Program-made: the position numbers and the translations under genes
NCBI GenBank assembly: GCA_028279515.1
Contig: JANQNQ010000009.1
Span: forward strand, 62,001-126,000
Reading direction: 5' to 3'
Source: Flavobacteriaceae bacterium
GTDB taxonomy: Bacteria; Bacteroidota; Bacteroidia; Flavobacteriales; Flavobacteriaceae
DNA: 64,000 nt
Shown: piece after piece, positions 17,424 through 26,688 of the stretch
How positions within the stretch are numbered: position 1 is the stretch's first letter
Layout: each line of letters starts with the position of its first letter
Notes under the pieces: model-generated
What the model was told of the DNA's origin: nothing
The model's database searches: none
Seen by the model: the letters and a program-made list of their open reading frames with translations, nothing else

Positions 17424-19052
17424 ATGAAAAGAATTCTACTGTACTTACTAGTGCTGCCTGTGCATGCGCTATGGTCTCAGAGCGTGGATTTAGACAGAGA
17501 GTATTTCGATGTCAGCTATGTTCAGTTACCAACAAACCCAATAGAAAACGATCAGGATAGAACATTTTCTGTTAGAAGTAATAATGCGAGAAGCCTAATG
17601 TACTCTTTCTCGAAGTACTATTTTGAGCAATCTATTCAACTTCCTGGATTTACAAAGTTCATGGACAAAGGTTTTCTGGATGTACACGTAGAATTACAAG
17701 ATGTGATCATCACCAATAGCACCGTCAAAACGTCTACTTCAAGTAGAAAGAAGAAGGATGGGACAGTGGTGAGAACAACACATTACCAGGCCGTTATTGA
17801 TTATAAGACCCAAGGTCGTGTTACGATTTCGTCTAACGACGGAAGCATCAACGAAGTAATTGATTTTACAAGAGGGCGTCAACTTAAGAGTAAATCTTCT
17901 ACCCGTTATGAAGATGCCAGAAACTTTAGAGCCAGCAACAACAAAAGTAGCATACGCTCTAGCTTCATTAACAATGTCGTAAAAACGGTAAATCGCACCT
18001 TGGCTGATAATTATGGGTATCCTGTTAAAAAGCACCAAGACCATTTTTGGATTTTGGATTCTAGAAAACACCCACAAACACCGGCGCATAAAAAGGCCTA
18101 TGCAGCTTTGGAAGTGGCGTTCTCAAAAATGAATTCGGCAGAAAACATGAGTGCCATTGCTGCTGAGATTGCACCACAGATGAAGTACTTTGAAGAAGTA
18201 GTATCTCAATATCCAAAGACCGACCGAAAGTCTAGAAAGTTCAAGTACGCTAGCTTTTACAACCTGTCGAAGATCTATTATTATCTCGATAATCCAGAAA
18301 AGTCGGTCGAATACGCAAACAAGTTGATTGTAAACGATTTTGACGAAGGTGACGGGAAACGATTGATCAAGGCAGCCGACGCGCTTTCTGAAAGATTTAA
18401 GGCCAACAAGGTGCAGTCTTCTCACATGGAAGTGATCACCGAGGATGAAACGGATTACTCTGAAGATGTTGCCGAAACTACAGAAACAGCACAACCTGCA
18501 GTTGCAGAAGAGCCAGTAGAGTTGCCAAAATCTGAAGATCCAAATTTCACAGTTGCCTTTGTAGCGACGATCAAAGGAGATACGCTCAAGACCTATGTGC
18601 ACGTAAACAAGATCAGATCATTGCGTACAAAACTAGATGTGTATGTAAAGGACATGGAAGGGAAAGACGTTGCCAGATCCTTCAGAGCTGATGAGGTAGA
18701 AAAACTGATCCTTGGAAACGGCGAAGAATACACTGCCGTTAATTTCGTAGAATCAGATAGCTCGATTTCTCTAGGCAAACAAAGTTCATCGGCACGTTTC
18801 GTAAAAGAGATCATCGCGACCAAAAAGATGGGGCTGTACCAATATTACAATGGTGAACTCATTCTGAAGAAAGCAAACGAAAGTGAAGGAAAGAACACAG
18901 GTTCGGCAGGATGGATGTTAGGATTTAGAAAGCGACTATCAAAGATGGTCAGCGATTGCCCGAGTCTTGTTGCCCGCGTGAAAGACAAAGAATTTTCGAA
19001 CAACGCGAGCAGTTTGATCCAGCTTGTAAAAGCATACAGAGACTGCGAATAA
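17424..19052 (+). CDS. Large secreted protein of unknown function
   Basis: 542-aa protein with a signal peptide (MKRILLYLLVLPVHALWSQS). The N-terminal half is beta-rich (residues 22-200), with a serine/lysine segment STSSRKKKDGTVVRTTHY; the middle (about residues 220-310) is helical and TPR-like around KFKYASFYNLSKIYYYLDNP; an acidic linker follows at about 340-370; and the C-terminal 170 residues are a separate alpha/beta region. I do not recognise the family; it appears to be flavobacterium-specific. It follows typA by 34 bases and may be read from the same promoter, and it ends at a strong terminator. Confidence 0.7.
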   Translation: MKRILLYLLVLPVHALWSQSVDLDREYFDVSYVQLPTNPIENDQDRTFSVRSNNARSLMYSFSKYYFEQSIQLPGFTKFMDKGFLDVHVELQDVIITNSTVKTSTSSRKKKDGTVVRTTHYQAVIDYKTQGRVTISSNDGSINEVIDFTRGRQLKSKSSTRYEDARNFRASNNKSSIRSSFINNVVKTVNRTLADNYGYPVKKHQDHFWILDSRKHPQTPAHKKAYAALEVAFSKMNSAENMSAIAAEIAPQMKYFEEVVSQYPKTDRKSRKFKYASFYNLSKIYYYLDNPEKSVEYANKLIVNDFDEGDGKRLIKAADALSERFKANKVQSSHMEVITEDETDYSEDVAETTETAQPAVAEEPVELPKSEDPNFTVAFVATIKGDTLKTYVHVNKIRSLRTKLDVYVKDMEGKDVARSFRADEVEKLILGNGEEYTAVNFVESDSSISLGKQSSSARFVKEIIATKKMGLYQYYNGELILKKANESEGKNTGSAGWMLGFRKRLSKMVSDCPSLVARVKDKEFSNNASSLIQLVKAYRDCE

Positions 19053-19081
19053 ACCGGGACCACTGGTCAAACCAAATACAG

Positions 19082-19108
19082 AATCCCGCCCAGTGCGGGA
19101 TTTTTTTG
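19082..19108 (+). terminator. Rho-independent terminator
   Basis: AATCCCGC-CCAGT-GCGGGATT (19082-19102) followed by TTTTTT. It ends the typA transcript or that of the secreted protein. Confidence 0.9.
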
Positions 19109-19137
19109 ATACTTTTACGTTTTTGTAACCCTCAAAT

Positions 19138-19893
19138 ATGGCAAAAGAGATACACACAAAGGACAATCGTTCGGCGCAAGAATTGTCGCGTCGCGAAAAG
19201 ATGACACAGTTGTTTCAACAGGCCCCCATACCCAATGACGAACTATTGGCCAATTTGGCGCTGTTCATCCCTAAGACCGAGTTCTCTAGAATGCTATACA
19301 TTCAGGAACTTTACAAAAAGCAATTGGACGTTCATGGCGTCATCATGGAATTTGGAGTGCGTTGGGGGCAAAATATGGCCTTGTACGAAACCTTTAGAGG
19401 AATCTATGAGCCCTTCAACTGGACACGTAAGATCATCGGGTTTGATACCTTCGAAGGATTTCCTTCGGTTTCCGAAAAAGATGGAAGCGCTTCTATCATC
19501 AAGGAAGGTGCCTATGGGGTGACCGAGAACTACGAAGCATATCTCGAAAAGCTACTCGGACTGCGCGAGCAAGAAGGGGTTTCTATGGAGCACAAGCGAT
19601 TTGAACTCGTAAAAGGAGATGCTTCAAAAACGGTGAAGGAATACCTCGAAAAACACCCAGAGACCATCATCTCCATGGCCTATTTCGATTTCGATATCTA
19701 CCAACCCACCAAAGATTGTCTCGAAGCCATCAAAGGCCATTTGACCAAAGGAAGTGTTATTGCTTTCGACGAATTGAACCATCCCGATTTCCCAGGTGAA
19801 ACACTGGCGGTGAAAGAAGTTTTTGGTCTTGATAAATACAAACTAATACATTCTCCATTTAGCGGCGCACGATCCTATTTGATCGTAGATTGA
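19138..19893 (+). CDS. TylF/MycF-like SAM-dependent methyltransferase
   Basis: 251-aa class I methyltransferase of the macrocin-O-methyltransferase type, members of which methylate sugar hydroxyls. The SAM-binding motif is VIMEFGVRWGQNM (about residues 68-80), then IIGFDTFEGFPSVSEKDG, and the metal/substrate motif YFDFDIYQPTKDCLEA with GSVIAFDELNHPDFPGE. It opens the plus-strand arm of the glycan locus, so O-methylation of a surface sugar is a reasonable guess, but the family also has other substrates. Confidence 0.8.
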   Translation: MAKEIHTKDNRSAQELSRREKMTQLFQQAPIPNDELLANLALFIPKTEFSRMLYIQELYKKQLDVHGVIMEFGVRWGQNMALYETFRGIYEPFNWTRKIIGFDTFEGFPSVSEKDGSASIIKEGAYGVTENYEAYLEKLLGLREQEGVSMEHKRFELVKGDASKTVKEYLEKHPETIISMAYFDFDIYQPTKDCLEAIKGHLTKGSVIAFDELNHPDFPGETLAVKEVFGLDKYKLIHSPFSGARSYLIVD

Positions 19894-19928
19894 TCCGCTC
19901 ATTTTATTAATAGCAGAACATTTTTATT

Positions 19929-20156
19929 ATGGATATATTGAACATTTCATTGACGGAATGGGTAGGATACCTCGCCTCATTTGCAGTGCTGGTTTCCTTC
20001 TTAATGAAGAACATTAAAAAACTACGATTGGTCAATATGGTTGGCTGTGCATTATTTGTTGCCTACGGCTTCCTTTTAGATATTTCTTGGCCCGTGGTCG
20101 TTACCAATGCAGCCATCTTTGGCATCAACGGATTCTATCTGTTCAAGCAAAATTGA
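19929..20156 (+). CDS. Small YgjV-like inner membrane protein
   Basis: 75-aa protein with three hydrophobic segments and the motif WVGYLASFAVLVSFLMKNIK followed by LRLVNMVGCALFVAYGF, which recalls the YgjV/SWEET-like small membrane proteins. The function is unknown. It lies within the glycan locus on the same strand (35 bases after the methyltransferase). Confidence 0.65.
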   Translation: MDILNISLTEWVGYLASFAVLVSFLMKNIKKLRLVNMVGCALFVAYGFLLDISWPVVVTNAAIFGINGFYLFKQN

Positions 20157-20188
20157 GTATATTTCGTTGCTAATCGAAAAACGTCGCG

Positions 20189-21163
20189 TTGAATCAACTC
20201 ACGGTCATCAGATATACCAAGGCACATGCACATGCATGGAATGATTTTGTGCAACGCTCGTGCAACGCCACTTTTCTGTTTCATCGTGACTTCATGGACT
20301 ACCACAGCGATCGTTTCGTAGATCATTCAATGATGATCTACCAAGATGAAAAACTGGTAGCCCTATTTCCCGCAAACAGTCTTGAAAATACACTCGTATC
20401 GCACGGTGGACTCAGTTACGGCGGATTGCTGGTCACCTCAAAAAGTAACTTTCAAACGTTAGTAACATGCTACCGTTCTTTGTTGGCTACTTTATTTGAT
20501 TTAGGGGTGGAAACATTACAGCTAAAGACAATCCCGAGCATTTATCATGAAGCGCCTTCCGAAGCCGAAGAGCTCGTTTTACATTGGCTTCAAGCGGAAG
20601 CGACCCGTTTCGACATCTATAGCTATATCGACTTAAGAACCGGTTACAAGCCCAACCGAAATCGCAACCGAGCCATAAAGGTAGCCGAAGAAAGCGGACT
20701 GAAGGTAAAAGAATCCGAGGACCTGAAAACCTTTTGGCAGCAGATCCTCATTCCTAATTTGAAAGAACGTTTCGGGGTGAACCCTGTACATACGCTGGAA
20801 GAGATTCAGTTGTTGAAAGAACGATTTCCTGAGCAGATCAAATTATTTGCTGCCTTTGACGGTCTAGCTATGAAAGCCGGTGCGTTGATGTTCAAATTTG
20901 ATCATGTAGCCCATTTTCAATACAGTTCGGGGGTAGAAGATCGTTCAGAAAATGCAGCGCTCGACTTGCTCTTTCACCGCGTTATTGAGACCTTTTCTGA
21001 TAAGGCGTATGTGAGCTTTGGATCATCTGCAGAAAAACAAGGAACAGTAATTAACAAAGGACTGTTGTACTGGAAAGAGAGTTATGGCGGCCGGAACATC
21101 GCACAGCGCTTCTATACCATTCAAACGAAAAACCATACCTTACTTCAAAATAGGTTTTCATGA
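20189..21163 (+). CDS. FemAB-like GNAT acyltransferase
   Basis: 324-aa protein of the FemAB/acetyltransferase_6 type, with two GNAT-like halves. Recognisable are HRDFMDYHSDRF (residues about 31-42), a first lobe with SHGGLSYGGLL, the NRNRAIKVAEESGLKV region, and a second lobe with FKFDHVAHFQYSSGVED and KESYGGRNIAQRFYTI. FemAB relatives transfer amino acids or acyl groups to cell wall or glycan amines. The start is TTG at 20189: the frame has a stop at 20171 and no ATG or GTG before codon 35, while conserved sequence begins at once. It overlaps the aminotransferase gene by four bases (ATGA), pointing to a joint pathway. Confidence 0.8.
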   Translation: MNQLTVIRYTKAHAHAWNDFVQRSCNATFLFHRDFMDYHSDRFVDHSMMIYQDEKLVALFPANSLENTLVSHGGLSYGGLLVTSKSNFQTLVTCYRSLLATLFDLGVETLQLKTIPSIYHEAPSEAEELVLHWLQAEATRFDIYSYIDLRTGYKPNRNRNRAIKVAEESGLKVKESEDLKTFWQQILIPNLKERFGVNPVHTLEEIQLLKERFPEQIKLFAAFDGLAMKAGALMFKFDHVAHFQYSSGVEDRSENAALDLLFHRVIETFSDKAYVSFGSSAEKQGTVINKGLLYWKESYGGRNIAQRFYTIQTKNHTLLQNRFS

Positions 21164-22257
21164 TCAAGTTTCTAGATGTCAATACCATCAATATTCGGTT
21201 TCAGGCCACTTTTCAAGAGGCCTTTCAGGATTTTGTGACCTCTGAAAGATACATTCTTGGTGATGCGGTTACCAACTTTGAGTATCAATTTGCAGATTAC
21301 TGCGGATCCAAACATTGCATCGGTACCAGCAACGGACTCGATGCACTGATGCTGATATTTAGAGCCTATATGCATTTGGGGCGAATGAAGGAAGGAGATG
21401 AGGTAATCGTTCCTGCGAATACCTTTATCGCAAGTATTTTGTCTGTGACCAACGTGGGGCTGGTTCCTGTGTTTGTAGAACCAGAAGAGGAGACCTTTAC
21501 GATCGACCCGCAACGCATCGCTTCGCACATAACACCTAAAACAAAGGCGATCATGGCCGTTCATTTGTATGGACGACTTGCCGATATGAAAGCTGTCAAC
21601 GAGGTAGCAAGGCAGCACAATTTGCTTGTCATTGAGGATGCGGCACAGGCGCATGGTGCCCAGACCATCGATGGCACACGTGCAGGCAACTTGGGAGATG
21701 CAGCGGGGTTTAGCTTTTATCCATCGAAGAATTTAGGAGCTTTGGGAGATGGTGGTGCCGTCACAACCAATGATGAAAACTTGGCAAAAGCCGTAAGGCT
21801 GCTGGGTAACTATGGCGCTTCGTCTAAATATGTGAATGATGTAAAGGGATTTAACAACCGACTCGATGCGCTTCAAGCTATATTCTTAGGGATTAAACTC
21901 AAAAATCTTGACACCGACAATGAACGAAGAAGGTCCATCGCAAGTCGCTATGTTTCCGAAGTAATCAATCCAAAAATAGCGCTTCCGAAGATAGCAGGCA
22001 ACGCACATGTCTTTCATGTATTCGTAATTCGTGTCGACTCGCGAGAAGCCCTTCAGCAGTATTTAAAAGAAAAAGGAATCGAAACGCTCATTCATTATCC
22101 GGTTGCACCACATCGTCAAAAAGCATTGCAAGAGCATGCACAACTTTCCCTTCCTATTACTGAAAGAATTCATGAGCAGGTGATCAGTATTCCTATCAGT
22201 CCGGTGATGACCGATGACGAAGTGACTCTGGTGATTTCAGCGCTTAATGCCTATTAA
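21160..22257 (+). CDS. DegT/DnrJ/EryC1/StrS aminotransferase, FdtB-like
   Basis: 365-aa PLP-dependent sugar aminotransferase. The lysine that binds PLP is in FYPSKNLGALGDGGAV (about residues 182-197), DAAQAHGAQ carries the aspartate contacting the pyridine nitrogen, and NYGASSKYVNDVKGFNNRLD is the usual substrate loop. With the FdtA-like ketoisomerase at 26685, it points to synthesis of a dTDP-3-amino-3,6-dideoxyhexose. It is translationally coupled to the FemAB-like gene and its 3' end overlaps the convergent flippase gene by 14 bases. Confidence 0.9.
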   Translation: MIKFLDVNTINIRFQATFQEAFQDFVTSERYILGDAVTNFEYQFADYCGSKHCIGTSNGLDALMLIFRAYMHLGRMKEGDEVIVPANTFIASILSVTNVGLVPVFVEPEEETFTIDPQRIASHITPKTKAIMAVHLYGRLADMKAVNEVARQHNLLVIEDAAQAHGAQTIDGTRAGNLGDAAGFSFYPSKNLGALGDGGAVTTNDENLAKAVRLLGNYGASSKYVNDVKGFNNRLDALQAIFLGIKLKNLDTDNERRRSIASRYVSEVINPKIALPKIAGNAHVFHVFVIRVDSREALQQYLKEKGIETLIHYPVAPHRQKALQEHAQLSLPITERIHEQVISIPISPVMTDDEVTLVISALNAY

Positions 22258-23506
22258 CTTGGGGCATCCAAAGCAATTTCCTAAAATAGAGATTCATAAA
22301 GATAAAGTGCAGCAAATACGAGGCGCAGTAGGCGATAGAAACCCCTTGCAATCCGTATAGGTCAACCAGCCAATAAGCGAGCGAGCAAAACACTAGGGTC
22401 CAACCGATTTGCACACCGATGAATACCTTGCTCTTGGCCTTTGCAACAAGCACATTTCCGAGCACCCAACTATGCACTTTGATAACATCGCCCGAAAGCT
22501 GAAACAAGAATAGAACGCCCATAGCAAGGAATTCTTCCGTAAAAAGAAGTTGAATGATGAAGTCCTTAAGCAAGAAAATCCCAGCAGCCATTGACAATAC
22601 AATAGGGAGTACGAACTTCCATACTTTGAAGATCTCTTTTCGCAATTTGTCAGTTTCTAACAGGGAGAATGTAGGCAGCAAATAGAGTCCGAAGCTCGAT
22701 GTCAAAAACATAAGATACATAGCCGAAATACGCCACATGCCTTCCCAGTATCCGGCATAGTCAAGGCCCAACTTGACCGAAAGATACTTTCGAACAAAGA
22801 TCAGTGAAAGTGACAGACACAAGGCCGACGTTAAAAACATTGCTGAGTAACGCAACAGTTTTTTAAGATGCGCTCGATCTAAAGAACCTGTGAACAGGGC
22901 AAACGACACGGACTTCTTTATCTTAAAGTAAATGAATACAATGAATAGTACCAGAAACTGATTGATGACAAGGGCCATCAAAGCACCTTTCAATTTCAAA
23001 TAATAGACCAGCAAGACCATGACGGTTCCGGTGATTAGGGTAACAATGATGGTAACGGTGACATGTTCCTTTATATAGCGAAGCCCGTTTAGCAAGGCCA
23101 TCATAAAAGTATAGATTGAAATGGCCACAATAGAAAATGCGGCAATAGCAAAGGCATAGTGGTATTGAGCATCACCAAGCAAATAACTAGAAAGCCAATC
23201 TTTAAAGAGGAAAGTAAACAGCCCCACGATCAGCGCACTGAACAAATGCACTTTAAACCCAGTGCTGACCACGTTTTTCAATTCGGTATCACTAGTTGAA
23301 GCGCCAGCGATGTACTTAATGCTTCCTTTTTCGGTGCCGAGGTGGCTTAGGGCAAGAATGATGTTGATGAAGTCTTTGAACTGCCCGAGAATGGCAAGTC
23401 CGTCAGCACCCATAAAAACAGCCACAACCTTGTTGGTGATCAGTCGCGTAACAATGGTTACCGCGGTAGCAATGCCAGAGTAGAAAGAAGATTTTACAAA
23501 ATTCAT
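22244..23506 (-). CDS. Polysaccharide flippase, Wzx-like
   Basis: 420-aa MATE/MVF-type membrane protein of the O-antigen translocase group, with about 12 transmembrane segments. It starts with FYSGIATAVTIVTRLITNKVV, a typical first helix, and continues through GADGLAILGQFKDFINI. It should flip undecaprenyl-linked repeat units to the periplasm. No Wzy polymerase is recognisable in the window. It lies six bases downstream of the sulfotransferase and converges on the aminotransferase. Confidence 0.88.
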   Translation of the reverse strand: MNFVKSSFYSGIATAVTIVTRLITNKVVAVFMGADGLAILGQFKDFINIILALSHLGTEKGSIKYIAGASTSDTELKNVVSTGFKVHLFSALIVGLFTFLFKDWLSSYLLGDAQYHYAFAIAAFSIVAISIYTFMMALLNGLRYIKEHVTVTIIVTLITGTVMVLLVYYLKLKGALMALVINQFLVLFIVFIYFKIKKSVSFALFTGSLDRAHLKKLLRYSAMFLTSALCLSLSLIFVRKYLSVKLGLDYAGYWEGMWRISAMYLMFLTSSFGLYLLPTFSLLETDKLRKEIFKVWKFVLPIVLSMAAGIFLLKDFIIQLLFTEEFLAMGVLFLFQLSGDVIKVHSWVLGNVLVAKAKSKVFIGVQIGWTLVFCSLAYWLVDLYGLQGVSIAYCASYLLHFIFMNLYFRKLLWMPQVNRH

Positions 23507-23512
23507 AGGTCG

Positions 23513-24424
23513 CTAGGCAAAGTCAGGCCATTCTTCAAAGGGCAGGCCTGTTAGCTCTTTAAGTGCTTTTACGTCCTCAATATACAGTTCTTTTAGCGAG
23601 GTTCGGTCTTTTTCGCTGAGTTTTGGATATTTTTTTGCCGTCTTTCCTGATTTATAGGTAGAAGTGACCAGCCACTCACGGATCTTGTCAATGGTTTCGG
23701 TAGAAAGAAAATATTTAGCCACCTTGGTAAACTTGTACTTGCCACGGGCAATTTTCTTTGCGGTATTGTGTACTCGTGGGTTTTTTAATATTACGGTTTC
23801 GTTTGCCTTCATATCCTGAACCACTTCTAAAGGAGCCAACCCTAAAAAAGCAAAACAAGTATTAACAGTGGTCAAAGGGTCAGCACGCAAGGATTCTAGT
23901 GATATGACGAAAATATTGTCAGTTCCAAAAGCATCATAAAACCGTTTCAACCAATGGGCGTAACGACCAAAATGATAGTAATAAGTAGGGTAGTCGTGGT
24001 AGGTGGTAAAAGACCTTGACCGATCTTTTTCAAGGGCTTTGTGAAACGACTTCTTTTCAAACCCCATACCTTTTAGCCACCAATAGTGCGAGTAGCAACG
24101 ATCGATAGGATTTCGAAGGATAAAGATAAACTTCGGAGTCTCTTTGTAGGCCGCTTTAATTCGGTCGATAAACTCGTCAAAGAACATGCTTCCTGTACTG
24201 GCTTCGCCTTGATATAAAATGTCATCGTCAAAGTTGAATAACCCCAAGTACTCATTAAGATCCGCATCAGTTAATCCGTCAAAATTCTTATGCGTCCAAT
24301 AATGAGGTTCCTTATTGGTAGACATCGAAATATCTGGATGTTGGTCAAAAAGACCATGCAAGGTTGTAGTACCAGACTTTGCGGCCCCGGGAATAAAAAG
24401 GTTGGGTAGTGATTTCATAGACAT
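23513..24424 (-). CDS. PAPS-dependent sulfotransferase
   Basis: 303-aa sulfotransferase. The 5'-phosphosulfate loop is PGAAKSGTTTLHGLF (about residues 12-26) and the 3'-phosphate motif is FILRNPIDRCYSHYWW (about 100-115), as in the heparan/carbohydrate sulfotransferases. It probably sulfates a sugar of the polysaccharide made by this locus. The start ATG at 24424 follows the stop of the upstream glycosyltransferase directly; an ATG two codons later is an alternative. Confidence 0.9.
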   Translation of the reverse strand: MSMKSLPNLFIPGAAKSGTTTLHGLFDQHPDISMSTNKEPHYWTHKNFDGLTDADLNEYLGLFNFDDDILYQGEASTGSMFFDEFIDRIKAAYKETPKFIFILRNPIDRCYSHYWWLKGMGFEKKSFHKALEKDRSRSFTTYHDYPTYYYHFGRYAHWLKRFYDAFGTDNIFVISLESLRADPLTTVNTCFAFLGLAPLEVVQDMKANETVILKNPRVHNTAKKIARGKYKFTKVAKYFLSTETIDKIREWLVTSTYKSGKTAKKYPKLSEKDRTSLKELYIEDVKALKELTGLPFEEWPDFA

Positions 24425-25564
24425 TCAAGCATTCCAAACAGCAAGATAACGCTTTGCGATATCAACATAATGATGTTCTTGCTCTATAAACTTACGAGCA
24501 TTTTTGCCAATTTCTACAATTTTGTCGGGGTTTTTTATCAGCATCTCCAGCGCTTCATAGATGTGATCAACTTCGGGCTTCACATTGATGCAAGGCATAT
24601 AGGTTATACTGTAGTTGTCTTCAAATATCTTCTCGGCTCCAGTAAGCACAACTTTGCCTTTGGCCATTCCTTCTAAAGCATTATAGCCTTGGTCATAGCT
24701 ATACACTTGATCTAAAATAATATGGGCTTCACGATATTTTTGAATGTATTCATCATAGGGCAAGCTCACTACACGAATGATCTCTACCTTATCGCCATGG
24801 GTGTCTGTTATTTTTTGCAATGCCTGGTCAAAAAGGTCATTTCCTTTTTTATAATAGTTCAGCTGGTTGACGCCGTGAAATATCTTGATCTTTCCTTCCA
24901 CGTCTAGTGGTTCAAATTTATTACGCTCCGTATTGATCGGATAAGGGATGGGGTCTGCCGCCAAAGGATGACCCTTGTAAGCCATCCAATAGTCTAAATC
25001 CCCTGGAATTACAGCTTTTATGTTTTCAAATACAAAATCGTGGAGCTTCTTATGACTCGCCTTTATATATTCGTTCGAGTGTGTAAAGTGTCCTTTTAGA
25101 GAAGGGTTTTTTTGAAAAGGGGTAAGTATATGGTAGGGTAAGGATCCATTGAGTATATAATTGATAAATACATAATCATCTCCGCAGGCGGATAAGAAAA
25201 CATGGTCATTACGTTCGAAAACAAACTGTAACAGCTTTTTTTCTATGTTTCTTGAAATATTAAGCGGTGCTTCATTGACCAATTGAACCACATCATAGTT
25301 TTTTAGATGTTTCTTGTTCTTATAAAACTTAAAAACGACCTCAAAAGTTGCTATGTCAAACTTTAACAATCGAAATATTGCTTGACGAAAGTAGTGAGGT
25401 ATTTTATTCGTTTTAAAAAAAGTTGGGTCCATGTCGATATCGATTGGAAACTGTTTAAAACCGTCCCCCCGACCTACTATGGTAACATCATGCCCAAGTT
25501 TTTGCAAACCTTCTTTCAGAGAATTATGAAAACGGCTATATTCACCAAATAGAAGTATTCGCAT
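24425..25564 (-). CDS. Glycosyltransferase, GT-B fold (GT4-like)
   Basis: 379-aa glycosyltransferase. The N-terminus begins RILLFGEYSRFHNSLKEGL with a Rossmann-like strand-turn-helix; the C-terminal donor domain has KIKIFHGVNQLNYYKKGNDL and ILDQVYSYDQGYNALEGMAKG, where the second acidic motif of GT4-type enzymes would lie. The donor and acceptor are unknown. It abuts the sulfotransferase gene (stop then start) and is divergent from the next glycosyltransferase with 29 bases between starts. Confidence 0.8.
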   Translation of the reverse strand: MRILLFGEYSRFHNSLKEGLQKLGHDVTIVGRGDGFKQFPIDIDMDPTFFKTNKIPHYFRQAIFRLLKFDIATFEVVFKFYKNKKHLKNYDVVQLVNEAPLNISRNIEKKLLQFVFERNDHVFLSACGDDYVFINYILNGSLPYHILTPFQKNPSLKGHFTHSNEYIKASHKKLHDFVFENIKAVIPGDLDYWMAYKGHPLAADPIPYPINTERNKFEPLDVEGKIKIFHGVNQLNYYKKGNDLFDQALQKITDTHGDKVEIIRVVSLPYDEYIQKYREAHIILDQVYSYDQGYNALEGMAKGKVVLTGAEKIFEDNYSITYMPCINVKPEVDHIYEALEMLIKNPDKIVEIGKNARKFIEQEHHYVDIAKRYLAVWNA

Positions 25565-25593
25565 AAGTATGATGTGTTCGATTTACTAGATAC

Positions 25594-26688
25594 ATGCAAA
25601 GAAAGAAAAAAATATGCATAATCACTGATAGCTTGTCAGGGGGCGGAGCAGAAAGAGTTGCAGGGCTCTTATCATTGTTATTAGTGCGTTACGAATATGA
25701 TGTACATATCGCGACTGTCTTAGACCAGATTAGTTATTCTTATGGGGGTACGTTACATAGGTTAAGATATGATGAAGTTCTTAATAAAGGAAAGTATTCA
25801 AAAATAAAGAAACTCTTGGCGACTGCTAAGTATTTCAAAAAACAATCCTTTGATATCGTTGTGGACTTCAGGATGAGAACCAATTTCTTCAAGGAACTAT
25901 ATTTTAGGAAAAAAATCTTTAAGGATACCATAGTCATCTATACCATTCATCATTTTATTCTTGACTATTATTTTCCAAGACCGCGTTGGTTGATAGATTT
26001 GATCTATAACTCAAATAGCCATAGCATAGCTGTGTCTAAAGGTGTGGAATTAAGGGTTAAGGATAAGATAGGGATTAAGAATCTCAAAACCATTTATAAT
26101 CCCGTAAATCAAAAAGAAATAGTATCAGCGTTAAAAGAGAAACCAAAAATAGAAGGCAAATATGTGTTGGCGGTTGGTAGGTTCAATAAAGTAAAGCAGT
26201 TTGACAAACTAATTTTAGCCTATTCGAAGTCTACATTGGTCAACGCTGGAGTAAAACTTATACTTATGGGGCAGGGGACGGAACGGGACTTATATGCTAA
26301 GAATATTGATCAATATGGGTTGACGGATATGGTCGAGATACTTCCGTTTCAAGAAAACCCGTATACGTTTATGAAAAATGCTCACTTTTTGGTAATGTCT
26401 AGTAAACATGAAGGCTTTCCCATGGTATTACTTGAATCTTTGACTTGCGGTACGCCGGTAGTATCCTTTGATTGCGATTCTGGGCCTTCAGAGATCATTG
26501 CCCATGAGCAAAACGGCCTATTGGTAGACAATCAAAACTTTGATGCGTTGATAAATGCGATGAACCGTTTTGTAGAAGATAAAAAATTGTATGACTTTTG
26601 TAAGACAAATGCCAAAGAAAGTGTAGCCCAATTTTCAATGCAGGAAATTGCTTTGCAATGGGATTCGTACCTCAAAAAGATACTATGA
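25594..26688 (+). CDS. Glycosyltransferase family 4
   Basis: 364-aa GT4 enzyme. SLSGGGAERVAGLLS (residues 13-27) is the N-terminal glycine-rich motif, VLAVGRFNKVKQFDKLI starts the donor domain, and EGFPMVLLESLTCGTPVVSF carries the E-x7-E motif. Composition is more AT-rich than flanking housekeeping genes. It overlaps the FdtA-like gene by four bases (ATGA). Confidence 0.93.
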   Translation: MQRKKKICIITDSLSGGGAERVAGLLSLLLVRYEYDVHIATVLDQISYSYGGTLHRLRYDEVLNKGKYSKIKKLLATAKYFKKQSFDIVVDFRMRTNFFKELYFRKKIFKDTIVIYTIHHFILDYYFPRPRWLIDLIYNSNSHSIAVSKGVELRVKDKIGIKNLKTIYNPVNQKEIVSALKEKPKIEGKYVLAVGRFNKVKQFDKLILAYSKSTLVNAGVKLILMGQGTERDLYAKNIDQYGLTDMVEILPFQENPYTFMKNAHFLVMSSKHEGFPMVLLESLTCGTPVVSFDCDSGPSEIIAHEQNGLLVDNQNFDALINAMNRFVEDKKLYDFCKTNAKESVAQFSMQEIALQWDSYLKKIL

